A stretch of 64,000 nt of DNA from Pedobacter changchengzhani (lineage in GTDB: Bacteria > Bacteroidota > Bacteroidia > Sphingobacteriales > Sphingobacteriaceae), in NCBI RefSeq assembly GCF_004354365.1, contig NZ_SJCY01000007.1, forward strand, positions 1 to 64,000. Reading direction: 5' to 3'. This document shows, piece by piece, positions 35,199 to 43,649 of this stretch. Below the pieces are notes generated by a model. The model saw only the letters and a program-made list of their open reading frames with translations. It ran no database searches and was not told where the DNA came from. Both the position numbers and the translations under genes were made by a program. Position 1 is the stretch's first letter; each line of letters starts with the position of its first letter.

Positions 35199-35321
35199 TT
35201 AACTCAAAATAATTAATCCTAATGCAATTCCAATAACCATAATTAAATACATAATAATTTCTGTAGAGGCAAATCTTTTATACTTTGTCCAAAAGGAATA
35301 ATCTTGATTTTTATCAGACAT
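35199..35321 (-). CDS. 40-residue single-span membrane protein
   Basis: A short gene encoding MSDKNQDYSFWTKYKRFAST followed by a hydrophobic helix (EIIMYLIMVIGIALGLIILS) to the stop. The layout, a basic aromatic N-terminus and one C-terminal membrane span, suggests a small membrane-associated accessory protein. The family is unknown, but the clean amphipathic-to-hydrophobic pattern and ATG argue against chance. It lies alone in a 525-base gap. Confidence 0.5.
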   Translation of the reverse strand: MSDKNQDYSFWTKYKRFASTEIIMYLIMVIGIALGLIILS

Positions 35322-35476
35322 TGTGTGTAATTAGATTTCAAAAATAAGCATTTACATTCATTAATCTCCTCACAACATTTGCTTTTACAAAATTCGTAAG
35401 TGTAAACATTATTTTATAAAGCATAGCCCTCTCTACATAAGTATTTGATTATTAAATAGAAAATTCCTTAAAGCTC

Positions 35477-35484
35477 TATTTTTG
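35477..35484 (+). promoter_or_regulatory. -7 box of the L,D-transpeptidase-like gene
   Basis: TATTTTTG fits TAnnTTTG. The gene starts at 35603, so the leader would be about 110 bases, much longer than elsewhere in the window, and contains a long-range hairpin. Confidence 0.45.
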
Positions 35485-35495
35485 CAAGTTTAGTC

Positions 35496-35553
35496 ATTTC
35501 ATTGTAAAGGAAGTAGAAAAACAAGCTGTCTTTTTAATTAGACACAATGAAAT
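35496..35553 (+). promoter_or_regulatory. structured leader before the L,D-transpeptidase-like gene
   Basis: atttcattgt (35496-35505) pairs perfectly with acaatgaaat (35544-35553); inside, tgtct (35527-35531) and agaca (35540-35544) can form a smaller alternative stem. This could regulate translation or transcription, but no known riboswitch class is recognised. Confidence 0.35.
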
Positions 35554-35602
35554 TAACTTATCAGCGTATTTAATGCAGCTTATTTAACCAAACATCTCAT
35601 AA

Positions 35603-36388
35603 ATGAATAAAAACAATTGGGGCTTTGTCATGATAATTTTAGTGAGTATCGGCATTGCAGGAATCAGTTGGAAGGTCGCGGAGCATCCACAATCCCAACA
35701 AGAAACTGTCATTAAAATCTCCAAAGACAGTTTATACAACCAATACATCACAAAACTTTACCAAGCCATTGGTTTAGACCGTACAGGTTTAGAAAAATCT
35801 GTTTTCGAAAAAGCACTCACGGGCTATTACAACATGAAATATTCGGGGCTTTTAAACGATAAAGCAATATTAACAATAGCAGATTTCGATCAGTTAAGCA
35901 GTTGTAAAAGATTCTATATCATTGATTTATGCCAAAAGAAATTAATTTTAAATACATGGGTTGCGCATGGCCAAAATAGTGGCGGAAACCAAACAACAAA
36001 TTTTTCTAACGAAAAAGATTCGAATGAAAGTAGTTTAGGTTTTTACTTAACTGGTGAAACCTACACCGGTAAACACGGCAGATCGCTCAAATTAGATGGC
36101 ATGGATGAAGGATTTAACGATCATGCGAGAGAAAGATCAATTGTAGTGCACGGCGCAGATTACGTTTCTCAAGAAAGCATTAATCAATTGGGTAGGTTAG
36201 GCAGAAGTCAGGGTTGCCCTGCTGTGCCTGCAAATTTAGCAAACCAGGTTATCAATACCATTTCTGAGCATACAGTGTTATTTATCAACAATTCAGCCCA
36301 ACATTATCAATCACAGTTTTTAAATGAGCAGTTGGCTGCCAGTTTGATCTTAAGTGAAAATAGCGTTCTGGCAGCAGTTATGGATTAA
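35603..36388 (+). CDS. L,D-transpeptidase-like exported protein
   Basis: A 261-residue protein with an N-terminal signal anchor (WGFVMIILVSIGIAGISW). The C-terminal half has SIVVHGADYVSQESINQLGRLGRSQGCPAVP, the His and Cys pattern of YkuD-like murein L,D-transpeptidase catalytic domains, preceded by FYIIDLCQKKLILNTWVAHGQNSGG. This branch (sometimes called YkuD_2) is common in Bacteroidota and probably modifies peptidoglycan cross-links, but substrates are not known. It is followed by a stem-loop at 36428-36463. Confidence 0.8.
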   Translation: MNKNNWGFVMIILVSIGIAGISWKVAEHPQSQQETVIKISKDSLYNQYITKLYQAIGLDRTGLEKSVFEKALTGYYNMKYSGLLNDKAILTIADFDQLSSCKRFYIIDLCQKKLILNTWVAHGQNSGGNQTTNFSNEKDSNESSLGFYLTGETYTGKHGRSLKLDGMDEGFNDHARERSIVVHGADYVSQESINQLGRLGRSQGCPAVPANLANQVINTISEHTVLFINNSAQHYQSQFLNEQLAASLILSENSVLAAVMD

Positions 36389-36427
36389 TTTAAATTGAGC
36401 TTTTCTATGTCAAACTTTTCCCGTAAA

Positions 36428-36463
36428 ACACTAAAGGGTTTGGCTTTCAAACCTTTATAGTGT
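36428..36463 (+). terminator. stem-loop after the L,D-transpeptidase-like gene
   Basis: acactaaagggtttg (36428-36442) pairs with caaacctttatagtgt (36448-36463), with one bulge. No U-run follows, so termination efficiency is uncertain. Confidence 0.5.
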
Positions 36464-36529
36464 GAGTAAAATTTTGATTGTTACGCAGATAATTTTTGTG
36501 ATATTTGAGGTTAACAAAAGGGTTAGTAA

Positions 36530-38359
36530 ATGAAGATTGTAATCGCAGAAAAACCATCTGTTGGACGTGAACTTGCTAAAGTATTTGGAGCAACCACAAA
36601 AAAAGATGGATATATTGAAGGAAAAGGCTATTCATTTACTTGGGCGTTTGGGCATTTGTTGCAATTGGCACCTCCACAAGATTATGGTTTTATTGGCTGG
36701 AGAAAACAACATTTACCCATGTTGCCCGCAAAATTCAAATTAGCGATTAGGAAAATTAAAACAAAAGATGGTTTTGTTGAAGATCCTGCGGTGCGGAAAC
36801 AACTTAATACCATAAAAAAACTTTTTGATGAGGCAACCGAAATCATTGTGGCTACGGATGCCGGACGTGAGGGTGAACTAATTTTTAGATACATTTATTA
36901 TTTTCTAAAATGCAAAAAACCTTTTAAACGATTATGGATTTCATCGCAAACGGACGAAGCCATAAAGGATGGATTTAGAAATTTAAAACCCGGGAGTGAT
37001 TACGATACATTGTTCAATTCTGCACACTGTCGCTCTGAATCAGACTGGCTAGTTGGCATGAATGCAACGCAGGCGCTCAGTATATCGGCAGGTAACCGAA
37101 CCGTACTCTCACTTGGAAGGGTGCAAACACCAACGTTAGCAATGATTTGCTCGCGTTTTTTAGAAATCAAGAATTTCGTTCCGCAGATTTACTATCAAAT
37201 GAGTATTCAGTTGGTAAAAGATGAACAAACTTTTAAGGCCGTATCCACATCCAATTATAAAAGCAAAGAAGACGCAGAAAAATTATTTGTCTTAGTAGAA
37301 GATGTACCTTCTGGTTTCCCAAATGGAGGAAATATTACCGCCGTTGAAGCAAAACCTAGAAAGGAACCACCACCACTTTTACATGATTTAAGTAGTTTAC
37401 AGCAAGAAGCCAACAAGAAAAAAGGATTTACTGCAGATCAAACGCTCGGTCTTTTGCAAAATCTTTACGAAAGTAAATTGGTTTCTTATCCCCGTACGGG
37501 ATCTAGATATATTGGCGATGATGTTTTTGCCGGTGTACCTAGCTTAATTGCAAAGCTTACAACCCATAAAGATTTTGGCAAACAAGCAACTTTTTTACAA
37601 ACTGTACCATTAAATAAGCGTAGTGTAAATGCCAAGAAAGTAACCGATCACCATGCAATTTTACCAACAGGCGAAGACGCTTATGGTTTAAGTAGCGATA
37701 AACAGGCAATTTATGACATGGTTGTGGGTAGAATGTTAGAAGCCTTTCATCAGGAATGTATAAAAGAGATTACTAAAATAACTGTTCAGTCTGGCTTAAC
37801 ATTTGTTGCAAGCGGTACGGTTATACGTTCTGCCGGATGGCGTACTGTTTTTAACGAAACTGAAGACGATAAAAAAGATGAAGAAAACGCTAGCTTACCC
37901 AAAGTTGTTGTAAATGAGCAATTGCCCATTATCGAAAAAAGTTTACTCGAAAAGCAAACTAAAGCTAAACCTATGTACAATGAAGCTTCACTTTTAAAAG
38001 CTTTAGAAACATCTGGTAAAGAAATTGAGGATGAAGAATTGCGCTACGCGATGAAAGACAGTGGCTTAGGCACACCGGCTACACGAGCTTCTATTATAGA
38101 AACATTAATCACGAGGGAATATATTAGTAGAGAAAAACGAAATTTAATCCCTACCAATAAAGGTTTAGCAGTGTATGATGTTGTTAAAGATAAACAAATT
38201 GCGCAGGCGGAATTAACCGGACAGTGGGAAAAAAGGTTGGAAGAAATACGATCGGGGTCATCCGTATCAGACTTCAAAGCAGAAATTACAGAATATACAA
38301 AAACAATAACGAATGAACTTCTTTTGGCGGGTGCCTCAATTGCGGGTAAATTGACTTAA
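36530..38359 (+). CDS. topB: DNA topoisomerase III-type (type IA)
   Basis: A 609-residue type IA topoisomerase that relaxes and decatenates DNA by single-strand passage. It starts with the TOPRIM motif KIVIAEKPSVGRELAKVFGA, has ATDAGREGELIFRYI (acidic TOPRIM residues), the RLWISSQTDEAIKDGF helix, and the active-site Tyr at Y320 in LVSYPRTGSRYIGDD. HHAILPTGE and SGLGTPATRASIIETLI are also conserved. No C-terminal zinc fingers are present, in line with TopB rather than TopA. TopB homologues also occur on conjugative elements, but no mobility genes are nearby, so this is likely chromosomal. Confidence 0.93.
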   Translation: MKIVIAEKPSVGRELAKVFGATTKKDGYIEGKGYSFTWAFGHLLQLAPPQDYGFIGWRKQHLPMLPAKFKLAIRKIKTKDGFVEDPAVRKQLNTIKKLFDEATEIIVATDAGREGELIFRYIYYFLKCKKPFKRLWISSQTDEAIKDGFRNLKPGSDYDTLFNSAHCRSESDWLVGMNATQALSISAGNRTVLSLGRVQTPTLAMICSRFLEIKNFVPQIYYQMSIQLVKDEQTFKAVSTSNYKSKEDAEKLFVLVEDVPSGFPNGGNITAVEAKPRKEPPPLLHDLSSLQQEANKKKGFTADQTLGLLQNLYESKLVSYPRTGSRYIGDDVFAGVPSLIAKLTTHKDFGKQATFLQTVPLNKRSVNAKKVTDHHAILPTGEDAYGLSSDKQAIYDMVVGRMLEAFHQECIKEITKITVQSGLTFVASGTVIRSAGWRTVFNETEDDKKDEENASLPKVVVNEQLPIIEKSLLEKQTKAKPMYNEASLLKALETSGKEIEDEELRYAMKDSGLGTPATRASIIETLITREYISREKRNLIPTNKGLAVYDVVKDKQIAQAELTGQWEKRLEEIRSGSSVSDFKAEITEYTKTITNELLLAGASIAGKLT

Positions 38360-38376
38360 ATAACTAACAGGATTGC

Positions 38377-38757
38377 TTAATTAACTAAAAATTTATCAAT
38401 AAAATCCTTTAAAGATTTTTTCATTTTTTCGTCTTTTTGGATAAATCCCATTGCGCCAGCCTCAAGATAAATTTGCTCTAATTTGCTTTTTTCGTTCCCC
38501 GAAAACATGCATATTCTTAAACTTGGATAATTAGCCAAAATACCTTTTACAACTTCTGGCGTTGCATCCCCAGTCGGCATGTTAATATCCAATAATAAAA
38601 AATCCAAATGACCTGTTTTTAGCGTATTATAAGTCTGTTCCAAATCACCGGTTTCCAGTATTTTAGATGATGAACAGACTTCAAGAAAAAAATTCTTCAT
38701 TACAACCCGTAATAATTGGTTATCGTCTGCAATAAGAATTTTAATATTGTCTTTCAT
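38377..38757 (-). CDS. stand-alone receiver-domain response regulator
   Basis: A 126-residue receiver domain with the acidic pair D11-D12, phospho-acceptor D57 in FLLLDINMPTG, a switch Ser/Thr region (CMFSGNEK) and the conserved Lys in FIQKDEK. There is no output domain, so it probably acts through protein-protein contacts or in a phosphorelay. No kinase lies next to it. A divergent partner, topB, ends 17 bases away. Confidence 0.88.
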   Translation of the reverse strand: MKDNIKILIADDNQLLRVVMKNFFLEVCSSSKILETGDLEQTYNTLKTGHLDFLLLDINMPTGDATPEVVKGILANYPSLRICMFSGNEKSKLEQIYLEAGAMGFIQKDEKMKKSLKDFIDKFLVN

Positions 38758-38898
38758 TAATTTTAATTTAACACTAAATAGTTAATCACATCAAATAGAC
38801 GAAAAAGTATTCGTTTTATTACAAGTAAATTATTTTTTTTTAGCCTACAGAATTAGTTTGTAAAATTGTGAGAATGACAAAGGTAGATATTATAAAAC

Positions 38899-38932
38899 AA
38901 AAAAAGTGCCTTTAAATAATTTAAAGGCACTT
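38899..38932 (-). terminator. terminator of the beta-barrel gene
   Basis: aagtgcctttaaa (38904-38916) pairs perfectly with tttaaaggcactt (38920-38932), and an A-run at its left end gives a U-run on the minus strand. Confidence 0.85.
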
Positions 38933-38951
38933 AAATTGTAACATTTATGTT

Positions 38952-39461
38952 TTACAAAGTAAAACCGTAAGCTAAACGCAAACCAACATAACCTGTGCTA
39001 ATAACACTGTTTGAACTTTTGCTCTTACCTTCATACTTAACACCTAAGTCTAAACCGTTACTCCAAGCGTAACCCAAAGCAGGTGAGTAAACCAGTGATG
39101 TACCAGTTTCGCTACCTGTATTAAAAGCTGCACCAACCTCTGCTAAGCCATAAACACCAGCACCAGTGTCGTTAAAGAAATATTTAGCGCCAACTTTTAC
39201 TGGAATGTAACCTGAGCTAGCTATAGAATTTTTGTAAGAAATATTGGTATAACCTGCAGTAACAGGGATTGAAAGTTGTTTATCAATATCAAATTGGTAA
39301 CGTACATCACCACCAATTGCCACGCTACCATTAGTTTGGGTAGGTACACCAACATTTAAACCAATTCCTAATTTTGGAGTAGATTGTGCATTTGCATTTG
39401 TTGTAAAGAATAAGGCCACTACAGCTGCTGAAGTAGCTAGAATTTTAGTAATTGTTTTCAT
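38952..39461 (-). CDS. outer-membrane beta-barrel protein
   Basis: A 169-residue protein with a signal peptide (MKTITKILATSAAVVALFFTTNANA) and a mature part of alternating polar/hydrophobic strands (GIGLNVGVPTQTNGSVAIGGDVRYQF ... YAWSNGLDLGVKYEGKS) ending in the aromatic-rich YVGLRLAYGFTL, the usual C-terminal signal for outer-membrane insertion. It belongs to the small OmpW/OmpA-like barrel class found widely in Bacteroidota. Function unknown. It has a strong terminator downstream. Confidence 0.8.
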   Translation of the reverse strand: MKTITKILATSAAVVALFFTTNANAQSTPKLGIGLNVGVPTQTNGSVAIGGDVRYQFDIDKQLSIPVTAGYTNISYKNSIASSGYIPVKVGAKYFFNDTGAGVYGLAEVGAAFNTGSETGTSLVYSPALGYAWSNGLDLGVKYEGKSKSSNSVISTGYVGLRLAYGFTL

Positions 39462-39568
39462 TTTGAAATTATTTTTCTGATTTATTTATAATTGCATATA
39501 TGCAAATGCTGTGCCAAAGAGGCTTTTAAAAAGTGATGTTAATCAAACTTTAATGATTATAAATAAGT

Positions 39569-40507
39569 TTAAAAACTGTAATTATCCTCAATTTGAGACA
39601 ATTGAATAACTTCATCAACCAAAGCATCCGTTGGTTTAGAAGCATCTACCCAATGGATCTTAACACCGTCTTTTTCCATTTTTCTAAAAAAAGTGTGCTG
39701 TCTTTTTGCAAATTGGCAAATGGCTATGCCCAACTTCGACTTTAATTCTTCGTAATTAAGAAAGCCATTTAAGTAATTAGAAAGAAACTTGTATTCCAAC
39801 CCATAGAAAACGAGTTTCTCATGAGATAATCCCATAGCCAAAAGCGATTCAACCTCTTCTATCAATCCGTTTTTTAAGCGCTGATCTAATCGTATCAAAA
39901 TATTTTTTCGGGTGTTTTCAACTTCATTCTTTAAACCAACAGTTAAATAATTAATATTAGGCTTATTTACCTCTTCCAATGTATTAAACCTCAAATATTC
40001 AGCTATTTCTACACCTCTAATTAACCTTTTATTAGAAGATACATCCACATGCTTAATATGGTTTTGTGGATAGCACTCAAGTTTTGCAACTAGCTCCTCT
40101 TTTGTTAAAGTTGAGAGCATTGTTCGTAACTGTATGTCGGCAGGAATTGATGTGTAGGTTTGGTTTTGAAATAAACTATGTATGTACATACCTGTGCCAC
40201 CACACAAAATTGGAAGTTTGTTTTTTTTCGTGATGGCAGAAAATGAATCATAAAAATCGTTTTTAAACGCATCGACATTATATTGCTGCCCTGGCTCTAA
40301 AATATTAATTAAATGGCGGTTGATCTCCATACCGTTTAGGGTAAACTCATTTAAGTCTTTTCCAGTGCCGATATCCATGTGTTTAAAAACCTGCCTACTG
40401 TCTGCACTAATCACTTCGCCATTTAACTGCGAAGCCAACTTTACCGCTAATTTTGTTTTGCCCGAGGCAGTGGCGCCTAATATTACGAGTAATGGATTTA
40501 CCAACAT
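39569..40507 (-). CDS. miaA: tRNA dimethylallyltransferase
   Basis: MiaA adds a dimethylallyl group from DMAPP to A37 of tRNAs reading U-starting codons. The 312-residue protein starts with the P-loop VILGATASGKTKLAVKLA, then GEVISADSRQVFKHMDIGTGK, RHLINILEPGQQYNVDAF and LPILCGGTGMYIHSLF, and ends with the FAKRQHTFFRK segment, all diagnostic. It starts just 2 bases after the stop of the preceding gene, so the two may be translationally linked. Confidence 0.95.
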   Translation of the reverse strand: MLVNPLLVILGATASGKTKLAVKLASQLNGEVISADSRQVFKHMDIGTGKDLNEFTLNGMEINRHLINILEPGQQYNVDAFKNDFYDSFSAITKKNKLPILCGGTGMYIHSLFQNQTYTSIPADIQLRTMLSTLTKEELVAKLECYPQNHIKHVDVSSNKRLIRGVEIAEYLRFNTLEEVNKPNINYLTVGLKNEVENTRKNILIRLDQRLKNGLIEEVESLLAMGLSHEKLVFYGLEYKFLSNYLNGFLNYEELKSKLGIAICQFAKRQHTFFRKMEKDGVKIHWVDASKPTDALVDEVIQLSQIEDNYSF

Positions 40508-40509
40508 TG

Positions 40510-41307
40510 CTAAAATTTTAATACAAACTTTAAACTACCAGTGTTAAAAACGGTATTTTCTTCTTGTGTAATAACTATTCTACTTAATTGCCTGCTAAAA
40601 TTTTTATCCAAAAGAAAATAATGTGGTTCTAAAATAGAAGTGCATTCGAAACCTAACTTTAAATACCCCTCACCAACACTCCAGTCACGATCAGCATAAG
40701 TCATAACATCATTCGGCCCGAAGCTTAAATAAAATGCCTTTATTAGTTTACTTAAACCTCCGATTACGCTGTAACCCATTTTTACCACAAAGCGAATCAA
40801 CTCCACCGATTTGTAATTCTCGGTATGGTTCATTTTTCTTAATGCCGAAAATGTAGCCACTGCAATCAATTCATCTTTAAAAAATAACCCTAATTTATAC
40901 CGACTACTAACTGCGCCCTGTAAATGATTTTCATCTAAAAAAAGATCGGCAAGCGGTTTAATAATTTTTACAACTTTTGTTTTTCGACCATGCACACGAA
41001 TGTTCATCCCACATAAAGATCTGAGTCTTGATATAACCAATATTGGTTTAGTTAACCAAACATCTTCCCACAAATAAATGGTTTTAATGTTCTTCAATTG
41101 ATTTTCCTTTTGGATTTGAATCAAATTTTCGGGCAAAAAATCAGTACCAATATCAAGTAGAATGATTACAATAGATTTTGTTAAGAAAATTCTGGAAGTT
41201 GAATTATTCTCCAAATGAAAATCAATACAAGATTTAACCAATTCAGAAAGTACATCCTCCCGCCAGTTTACATGTTGTACGATTTGTGATTTAATGTCCC
41301 TATCCAA
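40510..41307 (-). CDS. unknown protein with a phage-associated GNAT-like C-terminal half
   Basis: A 265-residue protein. The N-terminal half (residues 1-125) is not recognised. Residues 130-250 contain FLDENHLQGAVSSRYKLGLFFKDELIAVATF, ELIRFVVKMGYSVIGGLSKLIKAF and MTYADRDWSVGEGYLKLGFE in order, a pattern I recognise from a GNAT-like domain found in phage and homing-endonuclease-associated proteins. It lies 2 bases upstream of miaA, in the same direction, so it may share an mRNA. Why such a domain is coupled to miaA is unclear. Confidence 0.55.
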   Translation of the reverse strand: MDRDIKSQIVQHVNWREDVLSELVKSCIDFHLENNSTSRIFLTKSIVIILLDIGTDFLPENLIQIQKENQLKNIKTIYLWEDVWLTKPILVISRLRSLCGMNIRVHGRKTKVVKIIKPLADLFLDENHLQGAVSSRYKLGLFFKDELIAVATFSALRKMNHTENYKSVELIRFVVKMGYSVIGGLSKLIKAFYLSFGPNDVMTYADRDWSVGEGYLKLGFECTSILEPHYFLLDKNFSRQLSRIVITQEENTVFNTGSLKFVLKF

Positions 41308-41317
41308 AAGCTTGTAA

Positions 41318-41351
41318 AAAAGTAAACGGAATAATTTCTTATTCCGTTTAC
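41318..41351 (-). terminator. terminator between two minus-strand genes
   Basis: gtaaacggaataa (41322-41334) pairs perfectly with ttattccgtttac (41339-41351); on the minus strand a U-run follows. It should stop transcripts of the gene at 41384-41722 before the next gene's start at 41307. Confidence 0.85.
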
Positions 41352-41383
41352 AAATTTAAAAATACATAAATTTATATTCCCTA

Positions 41384-41722
41384 TCAAATCCATTTTTTTT
41401 CTTTGAAGTGATTATGTGTAATTGCAATCAAATTTTCAACTTCTTTAACCTTTTCGTTGGATAGGTTTTCAATTTTTAACCTTGATGCATCAGCATCTTT
41501 ATCATCCATATCTAGGCCAGTTTTTACAACTACGGCATCTCCGTCTATCCTTAAGCCTGCGAAAAATCGCTCAGTAACTTTTTCACCTTCATCCACCATG
41601 TTTTTTTCGCTCCATAGCTCAAAATCACTTTCAGAATTTTTATGAGCAGTGTAGCCACGGGTTGCATAAGGTTGCAAACATGCTCTTAGTGTTTGGAAGA
41701 TTTCTACAACATCTGTTTTCAT
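41384..41722 (-). CDS. conserved hypothetical protein (112 residues)
   Basis: A small acidic soluble protein with conserved-looking segments RGYTAHKNSESDFELWSEK and ERFFAGLRIDGDAVVVKTGL, the latter alternating as beta strands. No motif assigns a function. The ATG start and a strong downstream terminator support a real, monocistronic gene. Confidence 0.65.
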   Translation of the reverse strand: MKTDVVEIFQTLRACLQPYATRGYTAHKNSESDFELWSEKNMVDEGEKVTERFFAGLRIDGDAVVVKTGLDMDDKDADASRLKIENLSNEKVKEVENLIAITHNHFKEKKWI

Positions 41723-41764
41723 AACAATGGGTTTAGATAATAAACATTGTGCCTTTAATATTGT

Positions 41765-42856
41765 TTAGAAAATATTCTCCCACCAACGCTTAGATGGATA
41801 ACATTCATCAATTATTACGGTTTCTCCCAACATGGGCGTTGTGATTTTTACATTTAAAAGCTTTGCTTCTTCAACTGCTCTTTGTATAGGTTCGTTCCAA
41901 GGGTGCATCGATAAAGTAAATTTACACCAATGCACGGGCATTAACACCTTTGCACCAAGATCGATTGCCGCTTGTATAGTTTCTTCAGGGAACATGTGTA
42001 TAAATGGCCAATATGCATTATACTGACCACATTCTAGGAACGCCAAATCGAATGGACCGTGTTGCTTACCAATTTCTTTAAAGTGCGTATCGTAACCAGA
42101 ATCTCCACCTAAAAATAATTTAAAATTTCCAAAATCCATAACAAATGCCGACCACAAGGTTTGGTTTCTTTTAAACTTTCTTCCTGTGAAATGCCTCGCT
42201 GGCACTGCCGTAAATTTAAGTTTACCTAAATCGGCAGTTTGATGCCATGCAATTTCGATAATTTTATCTTTGTTAATTCCCCACTTTTCTAAATGAGCAC
42301 CAACACCCAATGAACAAACGAAAGTTTTAGTTTTTTTACTCAGTTTTAGTATTGTTGGGTAATCGAGATGATCATAATGATCGTGCGTAATCAGAATTAC
42401 ATCTAAACTATCAAAATCCTCAGCCTTTACAATATTGGTACCCGCAAAAGCTTTGGTGCTTACAAATGAGAATGGAGACGGAGTATCGCTGAAAACCGGA
42501 TCTACTAAAACATTCATGTTCGGCAGTTTTATCAAATAAGACGAATGCCCGAACCATATTATTTCTGGCTTTGGATTGTTATAATTTGTTAAATCAGGCT
42601 TTACAGATGGTAAAGAATATTTAGGTTTTTTATTTGGATGCTTGCCAAAAAGAAATGATTTTAAAATATCAAAAAGACTTACACCCTCCGGTTGCATTGG
42701 TGTTACGCTCAAATTTTGTAAAGCGCCATTTTTATAATTTGGCAATTGAGAAATTAACTTTTTCCTTTCACCAGCTGGCAATTTACCGAATACCGGTATG
42801 TTGGTAATGATGAAAAATACAATCAAAATTGCAATAGTGACGAACGCAAATATCAT
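41765..42856 (-). CDS. membrane-anchored MBL-fold hydrolase (UlaG/NAPE-PLD-like)
   Basis: A 363-residue protein with one N-terminal membrane span (FAFVTIAILIVFFIITNIPVF) and a metallo-beta-lactamase fold: IIWFGHSSYLIKLPNMNVLVDPVF, the zinc motif LITHDHYDHLDYP (H-x-H-x-D-H) near residues 160-170, FLGGDSGYDTHFKEIG and VLMPVHWCKFTLSMHPW. This set is typical of the UlaG / N-acyl-phosphatidylethanolamine phospholipase D-like group. The substrate is unknown; the anchor suggests a phospholipid or other envelope substrate. It is transcribed alone. Confidence 0.85.
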   Translation of the reverse strand: MIFAFVTIAILIVFFIITNIPVFGKLPAGERKKLISQLPNYKNGALQNLSVTPMQPEGVSLFDILKSFLFGKHPNKKPKYSLPSVKPDLTNYNNPKPEIIWFGHSSYLIKLPNMNVLVDPVFSDTPSPFSFVSTKAFAGTNIVKAEDFDSLDVILITHDHYDHLDYPTILKLSKKTKTFVCSLGVGAHLEKWGINKDKIIEIAWHQTADLGKLKFTAVPARHFTGRKFKRNQTLWSAFVMDFGNFKLFLGGDSGYDTHFKEIGKQHGPFDLAFLECGQYNAYWPFIHMFPEETIQAAIDLGAKVLMPVHWCKFTLSMHPWNEPIQRAVEEAKLLNVKITTPMLGETVIIDECYPSKRWWENIF

Positions 42857-42950
42857 TTTTTAGTTTATTCTTTTAATGCTGAGTTGGCAGCTGTGCGCTG
42901 AAATATATAATATCTAAAATTAATCGCAAACCGATGGTCGTAAAACCAAA

Positions 42951-42978
42951 AAGGGGCCTAACCGTAGTTAAACCCCTT
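42951..42978 (-). terminator. terminator of the histone H1-like gene
   Basis: aaggggcctaac (42951-42962) pairs with gttaaacccctt (42967-42978) with a two-base internal mismatch. A-rich sequence to the left gives a short U tract on the minus strand. It lies 22 bases after the small gene's stop. Confidence 0.7.
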
Positions 42979-42999
42979 CTTGTTCATACTCGCGAAATA

Positions 43000-43179
43000 C
43001 TATTTTTCAGAGTTTTTCTTTTCAGTAACTTCTGCACGAATTTCTTGTGCTAAAACTTTTAAGTCTTGCATAGCTTTACGTACACGTGTACCAGCAGCTG
43101 CATTGCCAGCACTATAAAATTTTTCTACATCTGCTTCGATAGCAGCAACCGCAGCTTTAACTTTTGAGAATTTTTCCAT
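43000..43179 (-). CDS. histone H1-like small protein
   Basis: A 59-residue protein, MEKFSKVKAAVAAIEADVEK followed by FYSAGNAAAGTRVRKAMQDLKVLAQEI and an Lys-rich tail. It matches the short Bacteroidota proteins annotated as histone H1 (Hc1-like): an Ala-rich helix with a central AAGTRVRKAMQDLK motif and a charged C-terminus. It is probably nucleoid-associated, but the name rests on sequence similarity. The gene has its own terminator and no close neighbours. Confidence 0.8.
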   Translation of the reverse strand: MEKFSKVKAAVAAIEADVEKFYSAGNAAAGTRVRKAMQDLKVLAQEIRAEVTEKKNSEK

Positions 43180-43429
43180 CGCTAATTGATGTTTTTAGGG
43201 TTTAAAAATTTATTTATTTTCAATTATACATATTTAGGTTGAATTATCAACAAATTGGAAATATTTATTTTAAATAAGTTTTGCACATTTTTATGCGTGT
43301 ATCACCTCCTAACCCAAGTAAATTTCATTTTTAATTAAATTTTAACAGCTTCACTGTTTCCTTTAAAATCCTGATCATCAAAAAAATAATTGGGACGACT
43401 GAAATCTTAATTATACCGAATTGTTGCTT

Positions 43430-43499
43430 CTTGCTAAACATTTATGCAGGTAAAACAATCTTGAAAGATTTAGCAAGTCAAACTCGCGTACTCTTTTTT
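43430..43499 (+). ncRNA. candidate structured small RNA
   Basis: A perfect 9-bp stem cttgctaaa (43430-43438) / tttagcaag (43469-43477) encloses a small aatct/agatt hairpin (about 43457-43470), and a U-rich tail (ctctttttt, to 43499) follows. This layout fits an intrinsic terminator on a short RNA. No exact promoter box was seen, so existence is only suggested. Confidence 0.25.
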
Positions 43500-43626
43500 A
43501 AAAATTTGCATTTGCGACTAAAGGGCAATTCCGTAAAAAAGCGATTTAAAACATAATAGTGTTCTAAATGCCTTTTAGCTAACATAACAAATCAATTATA
43601 AAGGTTTCGAGTCAAAAAAAGCATAT

Positions 43627-43649
43627 ACCTTGCTATTTCGTAGCAAGGT
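43627..43649. terminator. 9-bp hairpin in the large gap
   Basis: accttgcta (43627-43635) pairs perfectly with tagcaaggt (43641-43649) around tttcg; an A-run at 43614-43620 would be a U-run for a minus-strand transcript. Which transcript it serves is unknown. Confidence 0.35.

Noticed and set aside
36530..38359. topB as a marker of a conjugative element
   Set aside because: No relaxase, tra genes, integrase or att-like repeats are near; neighbours are housekeeping genes.
43301..43310. atcacctcct resembling the 3' end of 16S rRNA
   Set aside because: No rRNA sequence precedes it; a 10-base match in a long gap is expected by chance.
43604..43613. ttcgagtc resembling a tRNA T-loop
   Set aside because: No acceptor or anticodon stems can be built around it.
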